Assembly (NCBI GenBank): GCA_041497115.1 | Contig: JBGQFW010000081.1 | Location: 1 to 18,924 of the forward strand | Reading direction: 5' to 3' | Length of the DNA stretch: 18,924 bases | From: AR5 sp041497115 | GTDB taxonomy: Bacteria > Methylomirabilota > Methylomirabilia > Rokubacteriales > CSP1-6 | Shown: piece by piece, positions 7,741 to 13,204 of the stretch | Position numbering within the stretch: the first letter of the stretch is position 1 | Layout: each line of letters begins with the position of its first letter | Translations under genes and position numbers: made by a program | The notes under the pieces: generated by a model | What the model was told of the DNA's origin: nothing | Database searches by the model: none | Seen by the model: only the letters and a program-made list of their open reading frames with translations

Positions 7741-8272
7741 GCGGCGCGGTGAACGTGAGCTCGACCACGCCCTGCTCGATCGAGCGCCGCCCGACGTCGC
7801 CGAACCGCGCGATGAGGTCGAGCATGCGGCGGTTGTCCGCCAGCACCCACGCCCGGAACGTGCGGACACCGTTGGCGGCGGCGGCGCGCAGCAGCTCACC
7901 GAACAGGATCGTGCCGAGCCCGCGCCCCTGCCAGTCGTCCTGCACGACGAACGCGACCTCGGCGGTGCCAGGCTCGCCGGCCGGCTCGTAGCGCGCCACC
8001 GCGATCAGCGTCTGGGCGTCGTCGGGGGACTCCACCACGAGCGCGAAGCGCGTCACGGAGTCCACGTTGGCGAGGAAGTGCGCCCAGTCGGGCGGCAGCC
8101 GCCGCATCACCGAGAAGAACCGCTGGTAGCGCGTGTCGCGGCTGAGGTGCTCGTAGAGCGCCACCAGCTTGCCCTCGTCGTCGGGACGGATGGGTCGCAT
8201 ACGCACGCGCGCACCGTCACGTAGCGTCAGCCGCCGATCGAATCCCGCGCCGCCCTCGCCCGAGCCACCCAT
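7730..8272 (-). CDS. GNAT-family N-acetyltransferase
   Basis: The 180-aa product is encoded on the minus strand, convergent with the cytochrome gene (6 nt apart) and divergent from birA. The segment from DGARVRMRPIRPDDE through LSRDTRYQRFF is typical of the GNAT domain of Pat/PatZ protein acetyltransferases. The acetyl-CoA pyrophosphate loop is Q-D-D-W-Q-G-R-G-L-G, followed by LFGELLRAAAANGVRTFRAWVLADN. In many bacteria this domain is fused to an ADP-forming CoA-synthetase-like module and acetylates Acs-type enzymes. Here it is free-standing near such a ligase, so a regulatory lysine acetyltransferase is plausible but unproven. No clear ribosome binding site supports the start at 8272. A shorter start at 8200 (MRPIRP) is possible but would cut the first strand. 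Confidence 0.88.
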   Translation of the reverse strand: MGGSGEGGAGFDRRLTLRDGARVRMRPIRPDDEGKLVALYEHLSRDTRYQRFFSVMRRLPPDWAHFLANVDSVTRFALVVESPDDAQTLIAVARYEPAGEPGTAEVAFVVQDDWQGRGLGTILFGELLRAAAANGVRTFRAWVLADNRRMLDLIARFGDVGRRSIEQGVVELTFTAPPPR

Positions 8273-8302
8273 GCCGGAAGCTGATTATCGCGTATCGCCC
8301 GC

Positions 8303-8350
8303 GGGGCGGGGGCGCCCGTCCGGGGCCTCGGCGTGGGGCGCCCCCGCCCC
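8303..8350. repeat. 15-bp perfect inverted repeat in the GNAT/birA gap
   Basis: Arms 8303-8317 and 8336-8350 are exact reverse complements, made of G and C only, around an 18-nt spacer. They lie in the 157-bp gap between the divergent GNAT and birA genes. Relative to the predicted sigma-54 start near 8429 this is about -126 to -79, the usual range for an enhancer-binding-protein site. It could equally be a transcript hairpin that separates the two units. Confidence 0.6.
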
Positions 8351-8373
8351 AGGCGGAAGGAGGCAGGGACCCG

Positions 8374-8388
8374 CAAGTCCGCGACTTG
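8374..8388. promoter_or_regulatory. Small dyad CAAGTC-CGC-GACTTG
   Basis: This is a perfect 6-bp inverted repeat with a 3-nt centre, 15 bp upstream of the predicted -24 element of birA. It could be an operator or a short hairpin. An AAGGAGG at 8357-8363 just upstream is not followed by any start codon at usable distance, so I see no gene between it and birA. Confidence 0.35.
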
Positions 8389-8402
8389 TCGGCGGTCACG
8401 CG

Positions 8403-8418
8403 TGGCACCCGCGTTGCT
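8403..8418 (+). promoter_or_regulatory. Sigma-54 (-24/-12) promoter candidate upstream of birA
   Basis: TGGCAC-N5-TTGCT matches the RpoN consensus TGGCACR-N4-TTGCW at every position except the R. The invariant GG (8404-8405) and GC (8416-8417) are exactly 10 bp apart. Transcription would start near 8429, directly at or before the first birA ATG, and would read into the birA-usp operon. By a rough estimate assuming about 73% G+C, fewer than 0.01 such matches are expected by chance in both strands of this window. No rpoN or activator gene is in the window. Confidence 0.55.
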
Positions 8419-8429
8419 CCCCTGTGTTG

Positions 8430-9257
8430 ATGATGCGAGCGGCGTGCGACGTCCTGAGCCCCGCGCTGATGCGGCCCCACCTCACGGCCGAGGTGGTCGG
8501 CCGTCACATCTATCTCTTCGGCACCGTGGACTCCACCAACACCGCCCTGAGGCGGCTGGCCGCGCACGGCGCCGCCGACGGCACGGCCGTCTTCGCCGAG
8601 GAGCAGACGGCCGGTCGCGGGCGCTCCGGGGTGCGCTGGTTCTCCCCGGCCGGGGTCAACCTCTACGTCTCCGTCCTGTTCCGCCCGGACCTCGCCCCGC
8701 GCGACATGGCCCGGTTCGGCGCGATCGCCTCGCTGGCGCTCTGCGAGGCGATCGACGCGGAGGGCGCCGAGGCCGGCATCAAGTGGCCCAATGACGTCGT
8801 CGTGGACGGCCGCAAGGTCGGCGGCGCGCTCGTCGAGTACACGACCGTCGGGGACCGGGCGAGCTCGGTGATCCTCGGCATCGGCGTCAACCTCAACGTC
8901 ACCCGGGCCGAGCTCACGACGGCGCTCGGCGCCGACGCCGAGGCCGCGACCTCGGTGAGCGAGATCGTGGGCGCCGAGGTGGACCGCAACCGGTTCGCCG
9001 CCCGGCTCCTCGACCGGCTCGAGGCGTGGCAGGGCATCTTCCTGGCGAAGGGGCCGGCGGCGGTGACGGCCGCGTGGCAGGCCCGCGACGCCCTGCGGGG
9101 GCGGGCCCTCGAGATCCGCACCGGGACCGCGGCGTGGCAGGGCCGCGGCCGCGGGATCGACAGCGACGGCGGCCTCGTCGTCGAAGACACGGAGGGACGC
9201 CCGCGGCGCGTGACGTCCGGCGCGATCCGCCTGCTCCACCGTGAGGAGGACCGGTGA
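8430..9257 (+). CDS. birA: Biotin-[acetyl-CoA carboxylase] ligase (monofunctional BirA)
   Basis: The 275-aa protein is a biotin-protein ligase without the N-terminal winged-helix repressor domain of E. coli BirA. It uses ATP and biotin to form biotinyl-AMP and then biotinylates carboxylase carrier proteins. Visible motifs are DSTN (substrate entry), the biotinyl-AMP loop GRGRSG, the catalytic stretch KWPNDVVVDGRKVGG, and ILGIGVNLN. A short C-terminal beta domain (about 225-270) completes the family length. The start is uncertain. ATG 8430 or 8433 fits the family N-terminus but has no ribosome binding site and would be almost leaderless from the predicted sigma-54 start. ATG 8469 is the alternative. 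The stop overlaps the following usp start by 1 nt (TGATG), so this gene leads the stress operon. Confidence 0.93.
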   Translation: MMRAACDVLSPALMRPHLTAEVVGRHIYLFGTVDSTNTALRRLAAHGAADGTAVFAEEQTAGRGRSGVRWFSPAGVNLYVSVLFRPDLAPRDMARFGAIASLALCEAIDAEGAEAGIKWPNDVVVDGRKVGGALVEYTTVGDRASSVILGIGVNLNVTRAELTTALGADAEAATSVSEIVGAEVDRNRFAARLLDRLEAWQGIFLAKGPAAVTAAWQARDALRGRALEIRTGTAAWQGRGRGIDSDGGLVVEDTEGRPRRVTSGAIRLLHREEDR

Positions 9258-9706
9258 TGGCCAAGCGAATTCTCGTTCCGCTCGCCCAGCTCGAGCCCGC
9301 CGACTCGTTCGTCGGCGCGATCGCCGACCTCGCCCGGGGCGCCGGCGCCACCGTGCGGCTGCTCCACGTGGCGCGCCCGCCGAGCAACGTCGTGGACGTG
9401 GACGGCCGCGTCGTCGCCTACGCCGACCAGGAGACGATCCGCGTCGCGGCGGAGGCGCGCGACTATCTGGAGACGATCGCCCTCGCCCTGGACGGCGTGC
9501 CGGTGGAGTTCGCGGTGCGCTACGGCGATCCCGCCCGCGAGATCCTCGCCGAGGCGACGGAGTTCGCCGCCGATCTCGTCGCGCTCGGCGTCGGCAGCCG
9601 CCGGCGCTTCCTGCTCCTGGGCGGCGTCGCCGAGCAGGTCTTCCGTCGCGCCGACGCGCCGGTGGCGCTGCTGCGCGCGGGCCGGCACGAGGTGGGCGGT
9701 CATTGA
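9257..9706 (+). CDS. Universal stress protein (UspA family), single domain
   Basis: The product is 149 aa. ATG 9257 is chosen over GTG 9254 because GAGGAGG at 9243-9249 gives a 7-nt spacing and the ATG overlaps the birA stop. The Usp fold is recognised from KRILVPL at the N-terminus, VRLLHVARPP (strand 2), GDPAREILAEA, and the final ADLVALG...APVALLRAG strands. The ATP-binding G-x2-G-x9-G(S/T) loop is altered to GVGSRRRFLLLGGVAEQV, so nucleotide binding may be weakened or lost compared with its neighbours. Usp proteins are cytoplasmic and accumulate in growth arrest and hypoxia. Confidence 0.9.
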   Translation: MAKRILVPLAQLEPADSFVGAIADLARGAGATVRLLHVARPPSNVVDVDGRVVAYADQETIRVAAEARDYLETIALALDGVPVEFAVRYGDPAREILAEATEFAADLVALGVGSRRRFLLLGGVAEQVFRRADAPVALLRAGRHEVGGH

Positions 9707-9716
9707 GCGACACGCG

Positions 9717-9746
9717 GCACGGGAGCCGTGCGCCCCGGCGGGGCGC
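9717..9746. repeat. Two adjoining hairpins between usp and the DUF2267 gene
   Basis: GCACGG-gag-CCGTGC (9717-9731) is followed immediately by GCGCCCC-type arms, CGCCCC-ggc-GGGGCG (9731-9745, extendable by one pair to 9730/9746). The two share base 9731, so they partly compete. They fill most of the 66-nt gap and may be a processing or attenuation element inside the operon. No T-tract follows. Confidence 0.45.
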
Positions 9747-9772
9747 GGCCACCCCGGGAGAGGAGGCCCGCG

Positions 9773-10162
9773 ATGCGAGCACGGCAGATGTACGCGCGAG
9801 TCAGCGTCGAGGCGGGACTGGACACGCTCGAGCAGTCGCAGCGCGCGACGGGCGCGGTGCTGCAGGCGCTGCGGGACCGGCTCACCGCCAACGAGGCGCG
9901 GCAGGCGGAGGCGCAGCTGCCCCGCGAGCTGAAGGCCTTGTGGGAGGGCGGGCGGCCGGCCCCCGACCGCCCGCTGAAGCTGCACCGCCGGGAGTTCCTC
10001 GAGCGGGTGCGCGCGGAGGCGGGGCTGGTCACGCTGGGCCAGGCCGAGCTCGTGACCGACGCCGTCTTCGCCGCGCTCAAGGAGCAGCTCTCCGACGGCG
10101 AGGCCGGCGACATCGTGGCCCAGCTGCCGACCGATCTGAAGCGCCAGTGGGCACGGGCATGA
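9773..10162 (+). CDS. DUF2267 family protein (two repeats)
   Basis: The product is 129 aa. ATG 9773 is supported by AGGAGG at 9761-9766 with a 6-nt spacing. The protein has two related all-helical repeats. Repeat 1 (about 7-60) has Y-A-R-V-x4-GL-x5-A-x3-T-x-A-V-L-x-A-L-R-D-R-L and ends in QLPRELKALW. Repeat 2 (about 74-127) has F-L-E-R-V-x5-GL and ends in QLPTDLKRQW. This is the DUF2267 pattern, a family of unknown biochemical function often found beside stress genes such as usp. It has no membrane segment or signal peptide. Its stop overlaps the next ATG by 4 nt. Confidence 0.85.
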   Translation: MRARQMYARVSVEAGLDTLEQSQRATGAVLQALRDRLTANEARQAEAQLPRELKALWEGGRPAPDRPLKLHRREFLERVRAEAGLVTLGQAELVTDAVFAALKEQLSDGEAGDIVAQLPTDLKRQWARA

Positions 10163-10530
10163 AGCGCCGTCGGCCCGCCCCCCGGCCGCCGGCGCGGCGC
10201 CGCGCCGGCGACGACACGACCGGCTCGGTCGCCGAGGTCGTCGAGGAGATCGAGGCGCGCCACGAGACCGGTCCGCGCCTCACCGGGGGCGACCTCGACG
10301 CCGACTGGAAGGGCGCGTGGGCGGTCGGCGACGAGGCGGTCGGCGGCAGCACGGCGATGCCGGATCAGGATGTCGTCGACGAGCTGGGCGAGGCGCTCGG
10401 CGTCGCCCAGGAGCCCGATGCCGAGGTGCTGACGTCGGCGGAGATCCTCGCCGAGCGCGACCGCCACCGCTGGACGCTCGAGCGCGAGATCGCGCTCGAC
10501 GAAGAGGATCGCGGGGAGGCGGCGCCATGA
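10159..10530 (+). CDS. DUF6335-like acidic hypothetical protein
   Basis: The product is 123 aa with a basic N-terminal tail (Arg/Pro-rich, residues 2-16) and an otherwise acidic body. The core P-x-LTGGDLDADW-x5-VGDEAVGGS-x3-PDQDVVDELG-x-A-L-G-V, followed by ERDRHRW near the C-terminus, matches my recollection of DUF6335, which is common in cyanobacteria. A profile search would be needed to confirm it. The function is unknown, with no catalytic motif, signal or membrane segment. It is coupled by ATGA overlaps to both the DUF2267 gene and the following usp gene, so it is an integral member of the stress operon. Confidence 0.75.
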   Translation: MKRRRPAPRPPARRRAGDDTTGSVAEVVEEIEARHETGPRLTGGDLDADWKGAWAVGDEAVGGSTAMPDQDVVDELGEALGVAQEPDAEVLTSAEILAERDRHRWTLEREIALDEEDRGEAAP

Positions 10531-10982
10531 AGCGCCTGGTGTGCGCCACCGACTTCTCCACGGCCGCCGAGGCGGCCGAGCGCGAGGCGGCGCGGCTGGC
10601 GGCGGCGCTCGGCGCCGAGGTCGTGCTGCTGCACGTGGCCACCGAGGCGCAGCTGTGGAACGAGACGGTGTTCACCCCGGACGTGCGCGCGGTGTACGAG
10701 GGGCAGCGCCGCTGGGCCGCCGACGCGCTGGCCGACCGCGCCACCGCGCTGGCGGCGGTCGGCATTCCCGCTCGCGGCGTCGTGACGAGCGGGGTAGCCT
10801 GGGAGGAGATCATCCGCACCGCCCGCGAGGAGAAGGCCGACATGATCGTGATGGGCACGCACGGCCGCACCGGGCTGGACCGGATGCTGCTGGGCAGCGT
10901 GGCCGAGCGCGTCGTGCGCCGGGCCTCCTGTCCGGTGCTGACGGTGCGGCCGGACGACGGTCACAAGGGAGGCGCCACGTGA
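10527..10982 (+). CDS. Universal stress protein (UspA family), ATP-binding type
   Basis: The product is 151 aa. It starts at ATG 10527 (ATGA overlap, GGGGAGG at 10513-10519). It is a canonical Usp domain. It has RLVCATDFS with the nucleotide-contacting Asp, VVLLHVATEA, and the full ATP loop G-T-H-G-R-T-G-L-D-R-M-L-L-G-S, followed by VAERVVRRASCPVLTV. The complete G-x2-G-x9-G-S motif predicts ATP binding, unlike the first usp of the cluster. The short basic tail HKGGAT lies beyond the fold. The 37-nt gap to the hibernation-factor gene shows no terminator. Confidence 0.93.
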   Translation: MKRLVCATDFSTAAEAAEREAARLAAALGAEVVLLHVATEAQLWNETVFTPDVRAVYEGQRRWAADALADRATALAAVGIPARGVVTSGVAWEEIIRTAREEKADMIVMGTHGRTGLDRMLLGSVAERVVRRASCPVLTVRPDDGHKGGAT

Positions 10983-11019
10983 GACGGATCGTCGGTATCA
11001 TCATCGAGGTGTCGTACCC

Positions 11020-11366
11020 ATGAGCCCCCGGGTGGAAATTCTCGGACTGCCGCCGATGGAGGCGGTGCGCCTGCGCTCGGCGGCGCGCGCGGTCGCCGTG
11101 CTGGCCGGGCAGGCCTCCAGCGCGCGGGTCGCGTTCCGCGACGAGAACGGTCCCAAGGGGGGCCGGCCATCCGGTGCGCGGTGACGGTGAGCGTGCCGCA
11201 CCGGGGCCGGGTGCACGTCGAGGGGCGCGCGATCACCGCGCGGCTCGCGCTCGACGGCGCCCTCACCCGGCTGGAGCGCCGACTGGCCCGCACCGCGGCG
11301 GTGGCGCGTGACAGCCGGCGGCGGCCGAAGAAGTACTATGCGGCGGCGCGAGCGCTGGCCGACTAG
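11020..11366 (+). pseudogene. Frameshifted short ribosome hibernation factor (HPF/RaiA-like); possible -1 programmed frameshift
   Basis: The first reading frame (11020-11184) encodes 54 aa ending soon after VAFRDENGPKGG. The -1 frame continues as PAIRCAVTVSV and runs to 11366. Joined at the G-run, the two give a 115-aa protein with the DENGxKGG...RC signature of short HPF/RaiA proteins, which bind the 30S decoding region and inactivate ribosomes in stasis. The switch point is GGGGGGC at 11157-11163, which reads as the slippery heptamer G-GGG-GGC in the first frame. A 7-nt spacer and an 8-bp stem (11171-11178 with 11197-11204) follow. This could be a disabled gene, a homopolymer sequencing error or programmed frameshifting. 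GAGGTG at 11007-11012 may be the ribosome binding site. The two halves should not be annotated as separate genes. Confidence 0.75.
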
Positions 11367-11393
11367 CCCGGGCGCGACGGAGGGGACGGGGCG

Positions 11394-12281
11394 ATGAGCA
11401 TGCGCGTGGTGCTGGCGACCGACGGCTCGGAGGACGCGCACGCGGCGGCCGCCTGGCTGGGGGGGTTCCCGCTGCCCCCGGGGACCATGGTGCGCGTGGT
11501 GACCGTCGCCACGATCCCGCCCTCGCCGCTCGACATCGCGCCGGTCCGCGAGTTCCAGGCGTCGATCCGGCAGGAGGCGAGGACGGTCGGCGACGCGACG
11601 TGCGCCGCGCTGGTCGGCCGCTTCCCCGGCGTCGAGGGACGGGTGCTGGAGGGGGATCCACGCGAGGAGCTCGTGCGCGCCGCCGAGGAATGGCCGGCCG
11701 ACCTCGTCGTGCTCGGCGCCCGCGGCCTCGGGGCGCTCGCCGGCTTCGTCCTCGGCAGCGTCTCGCTCGGCGTCGCGCGCCATGCCCCCTGCGCGGTGCT
11801 GGTCGTCAAGGGCGGGGCGCGGCCGTTCCACGGCGCGCTCGTCGCGCTCGACGGCTCCGAGCACGCGGCGGCGGCCGCCGCCTTCCTGGCGAAGCTCCCG
11901 CTCGGCCCCGACGTCACCGTGCGGTTGCTGGGCGCGGTGGAGCGCCCGCGCTTCCCGAGCTCGGCCCCCGCGATGGGCGCCTCCGTCCTGCGCGAGGCGA
12001 TCGAGCAGATCGTCGAGGAGCGGCGCGCCGTCCTCGACCAGGCGCTCGAGCGCGCCGCCGCCGTGTTCGCCGGCCGCGTGAAATCCCTCGAGCGCCGCGT
12101 CACCGTCGGGCACCCGACCGAGGTGATCGCCCGGGCCGCCGGCGAGCCGGACGTCGACCTGGTGGTCGTCGGCGCACGCGGCCTCGGCGCGCTCAAGCGG
12201 CTGCTGCTGGGCAGCATCTCCGAGGGCGTGCTGCGCCACGTCGAGCGGCCGGTGCTCATCGTGCGTGGCGCCGGGTCGTGA
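11394..12281 (+). CDS. Tandem-domain universal stress protein
   Basis: The 295-aa protein has two complete Usp domains. Domain 1 (about 1-143) has MRVVLATDGSEDA and the loop G-A-R-G-L-G-A-L-A-G-F-V-L-G-S. Domain 2 (about 147-293) has ALVALDGSEHA and the loop G-A-R-G-L-G-A-L-K-R-L-L-L-G-S. Both keep the G-x2-G-x9-G-S ATP motif, so two nucleotides per chain are likely. Double-domain Usp proteins of about 290-300 aa are typical of the mycobacterial dormancy set (for example Rv2623 and Rv2005c). ATG 11394 follows GGAGGGG at about 11379-11385. The stop overlaps the next GTG start by 4 nt. Confidence 0.95.
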   Translation: MSMRVVLATDGSEDAHAAAAWLGGFPLPPGTMVRVVTVATIPPSPLDIAPVREFQASIRQEARTVGDATCAALVGRFPGVEGRVLEGDPREELVRAAEEWPADLVVLGARGLGALAGFVLGSVSLGVARHAPCAVLVVKGGARPFHGALVALDGSEHAAAAAAFLAKLPLGPDVTVRLLGAVERPRFPSSAPAMGASVLREAIEQIVEERRAVLDQALERAAAVFAGRVKSLERRVTVGHPTEVIARAAGEPDVDLVVVGARGLGALKRLLLGSISEGVLRHVERPVLIVRGAGS

Positions 12282-12838
12282 CCGCGCCGCCCGCCAGGGA
12301 GATCCTCTTCGCGACCGACTTCTCGGACGTCTCGCGCCGGGCGGGCGCGACGGCGGCCGAGTACGCCCGCCACTTCGCCGCGCGGTTGCACGTGCTGCAC
12401 GTGGTGCCGCCCTCGCAGGATCCCGACCCGGCGTCCCGCGCCCTGCGCGACGCCGCCGCCGAGCTCGGGCCAGGGCTGACGACCGTGGTCGCAGCGTCCT
12501 CCGGCCTCGTCGCCCGACAGATCGTGGACTACGCCGCCCGCCACCGGATCGACCTGATCGTCGTGGGCACCCACGGCGGCACGGGATTCTCGCACGCGCT
12601 GCTCGGCAGCGTCGCCGAGGCAGTGGTGCGCCGCGCGCCCTGCCTCGTGCTCACGGTGCCGGCCGTCCCGCCGGCGCCGCCGGCGGCGGCGGTCGCAGCG
12701 GCCGCGCCGGCCCGCGAGGGCTGCATCGTCTGCGGCCGGCACTCGGCCGACCTGATCTGCGCCCCCTGCCGCGCGCACATCCGCGGCGAGGCGCTCGAGC
12801 GCAAGCGCGCCGAGGAGCACGGTGGCCACACACGATAA
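12278..12838 (+). CDS. Universal stress protein with C-terminal CX2C-X8-CX2C ribbon
   Basis: The product is 186 aa from GTG 12278 (GTGA overlap with the tandem usp). Residues about 6-130 form a Usp domain with EILFATDFSD, LHVLHVVPP and the intact loop G-T-H-G-G-T-G-F-S-H-A-L-L-G-S. An Ala/Pro linker (about 131-145) leads to a ribbon with C149, C152, C161 and C164 in CX2C-X8-CX2C spacing. A short, highly charged helix ends the protein. The cysteines suggest a structural Zn site or redox-sensitive metal site that would add a binding or sensing function to the Usp domain. It is the last gene of the birA-usp operon. A GCCACA...TGTGGC inverted repeat (12839-12881) follows the stop. Confidence 0.9.
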   Translation: MTAPPAREILFATDFSDVSRRAGATAAEYARHFAARLHVLHVVPPSQDPDPASRALRDAAAELGPGLTTVVAASSGLVARQIVDYAARHRIDLIVVGTHGGTGFSHALLGSVAEAVVRRAPCLVLTVPAVPPAPPAAAVAAAAPAREGCIVCGRHSADLICAPCRAHIRGEALERKRAEEHGGHTR

Positions 12839-12888
12839 GCCACATGACCGAGGAGCTGGGGCGCAAATGAACCACTGTGGCGACCGCA

Positions 12889-12920
12889 CCCCGGGTCCCG
12901 GGGCTTCGGCCGCCCCGAAG
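12889..12920. repeat. Two consecutive short palindromes in the usp/Cys-rich-protein gap
   Basis: CCCCGGG-T-CCCGGGG (12889-12903) is a perfect 7-bp dyad. It is followed at once by CTTCGG-ccgcc-CCGAAG (12904-12920). They lie about 45-60 bp upstream of the sigma-54-like -24 element at 12947. They may be an activator site or transcript hairpins that end the usp operon. The rest of the 156-bp gap (12839-12994) contains no gene that I can support. Confidence 0.45.
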
Positions 12921-12946
12921 TGCGCGAAAAGCCTCGCCCTGGATGA

Positions 12947-12962
12947 TGGCATCGGGCTCGCA
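12947..12962 (+). promoter_or_regulatory. Sigma-54-like promoter candidate before the Cys-rich gene
   Basis: TGGCAT-N5-TCGCA keeps the invariant GG (12948-12949) and GC (12960-12961) at 10-bp spacing. It differs from the RpoN consensus at two less critical positions. The predicted start near 12973 precedes AGGAGG (12977-12982) and ATG 12995, a compact but workable leader. It is weaker than the element at 8403, and its interest comes mainly from there being two such sites in one window. Confidence 0.35.
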
Positions 12963-12994
12963 AAAGCACGGCTGCCAGGAGGCGTGAGACGGCC

Positions 12995-13204
12995 ATGGCG
13001 GACTTCTGGAGACGACAGCCCGAGGAGTGTCCGTGCCTTCAGCCCGCGAGGCCGCAGGGCCGCACCGGCCGGATCATCGGGCTCTACTGCCGCCGCCCCG
13101 ATGGGGGCGTCCGCGTGCCGCGCCGCGACGAGCTGCAGAGGTTCTGCCTGACCGAGCGGTGGCGCGAGTGCCCGGGGAACCGGCGTCATGCCCCGGCCCC
13201 CTGA
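12995..13204 (+). CDS. Small Cys-rich protein of unknown function
   Basis: The product is 69 aa with five cysteines (C12, C14, C32, C51, C59) and many Arg residues. The pattern ECPC...GLYCRRPDGGVRVPRRDELQRFC...W-R-E-C-P resembles small putative metal- or cluster-binding proteins that I have seen annotated as hypothetical in environmental genomes, but I cannot name a family. It has no signal peptide or membrane helix. AGGAGG at 12977-12982 lies 12 nt before the ATG, which is longer than usual. It overlaps the PAS-LuxR gene by 17 nt, so the two are translationally coupled, and it may be a partner or modulator of that regulator. The even distribution of conserved-looking residues argues for a real gene. 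Confidence 0.7.
   Translation: MADFWRRQPEECPCLQPARPQGRTGRIIGLYCRRPDGGVRVPRRDELQRFCLTERWRECPGNRRHAPAP

Noticed and set aside
8357..8363. AAGGAGG as ribosome binding site of a small gene before birA
   Set aside because: No ATG, GTG or TTG occurs within normal spacing downstream, and no protein-like frame begins there.
8366..8380. DosR-box-like GGGAC-N6-GTCC upstream of birA
   Set aside because: The DosR consensus needs GGGAC-N4-GTCCC. Spacing and the last base differ, and the better explanation for this DNA is the overlapping CAAGTC/GACTTG dyad near the sigma-54 site.
11181..11366. Separate 61-aa gene starting at GTG 11181
   Set aside because: Its sequence is the C-terminal half of the hibernation factor whose N-terminal half lies in the frame upstream. 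Treated as part of one frameshifted gene.
12904..12983. Cyclic-di-GMP-I (GEMM) riboswitch
   Set aside because: GAAAAGCC and CGCAAAAGC recall the GEMM internal loop, but the 5' strand is too long, the GNRA-capped stem is missing and no P3 helix fits. Kept only as a generic structured-leader candidate.
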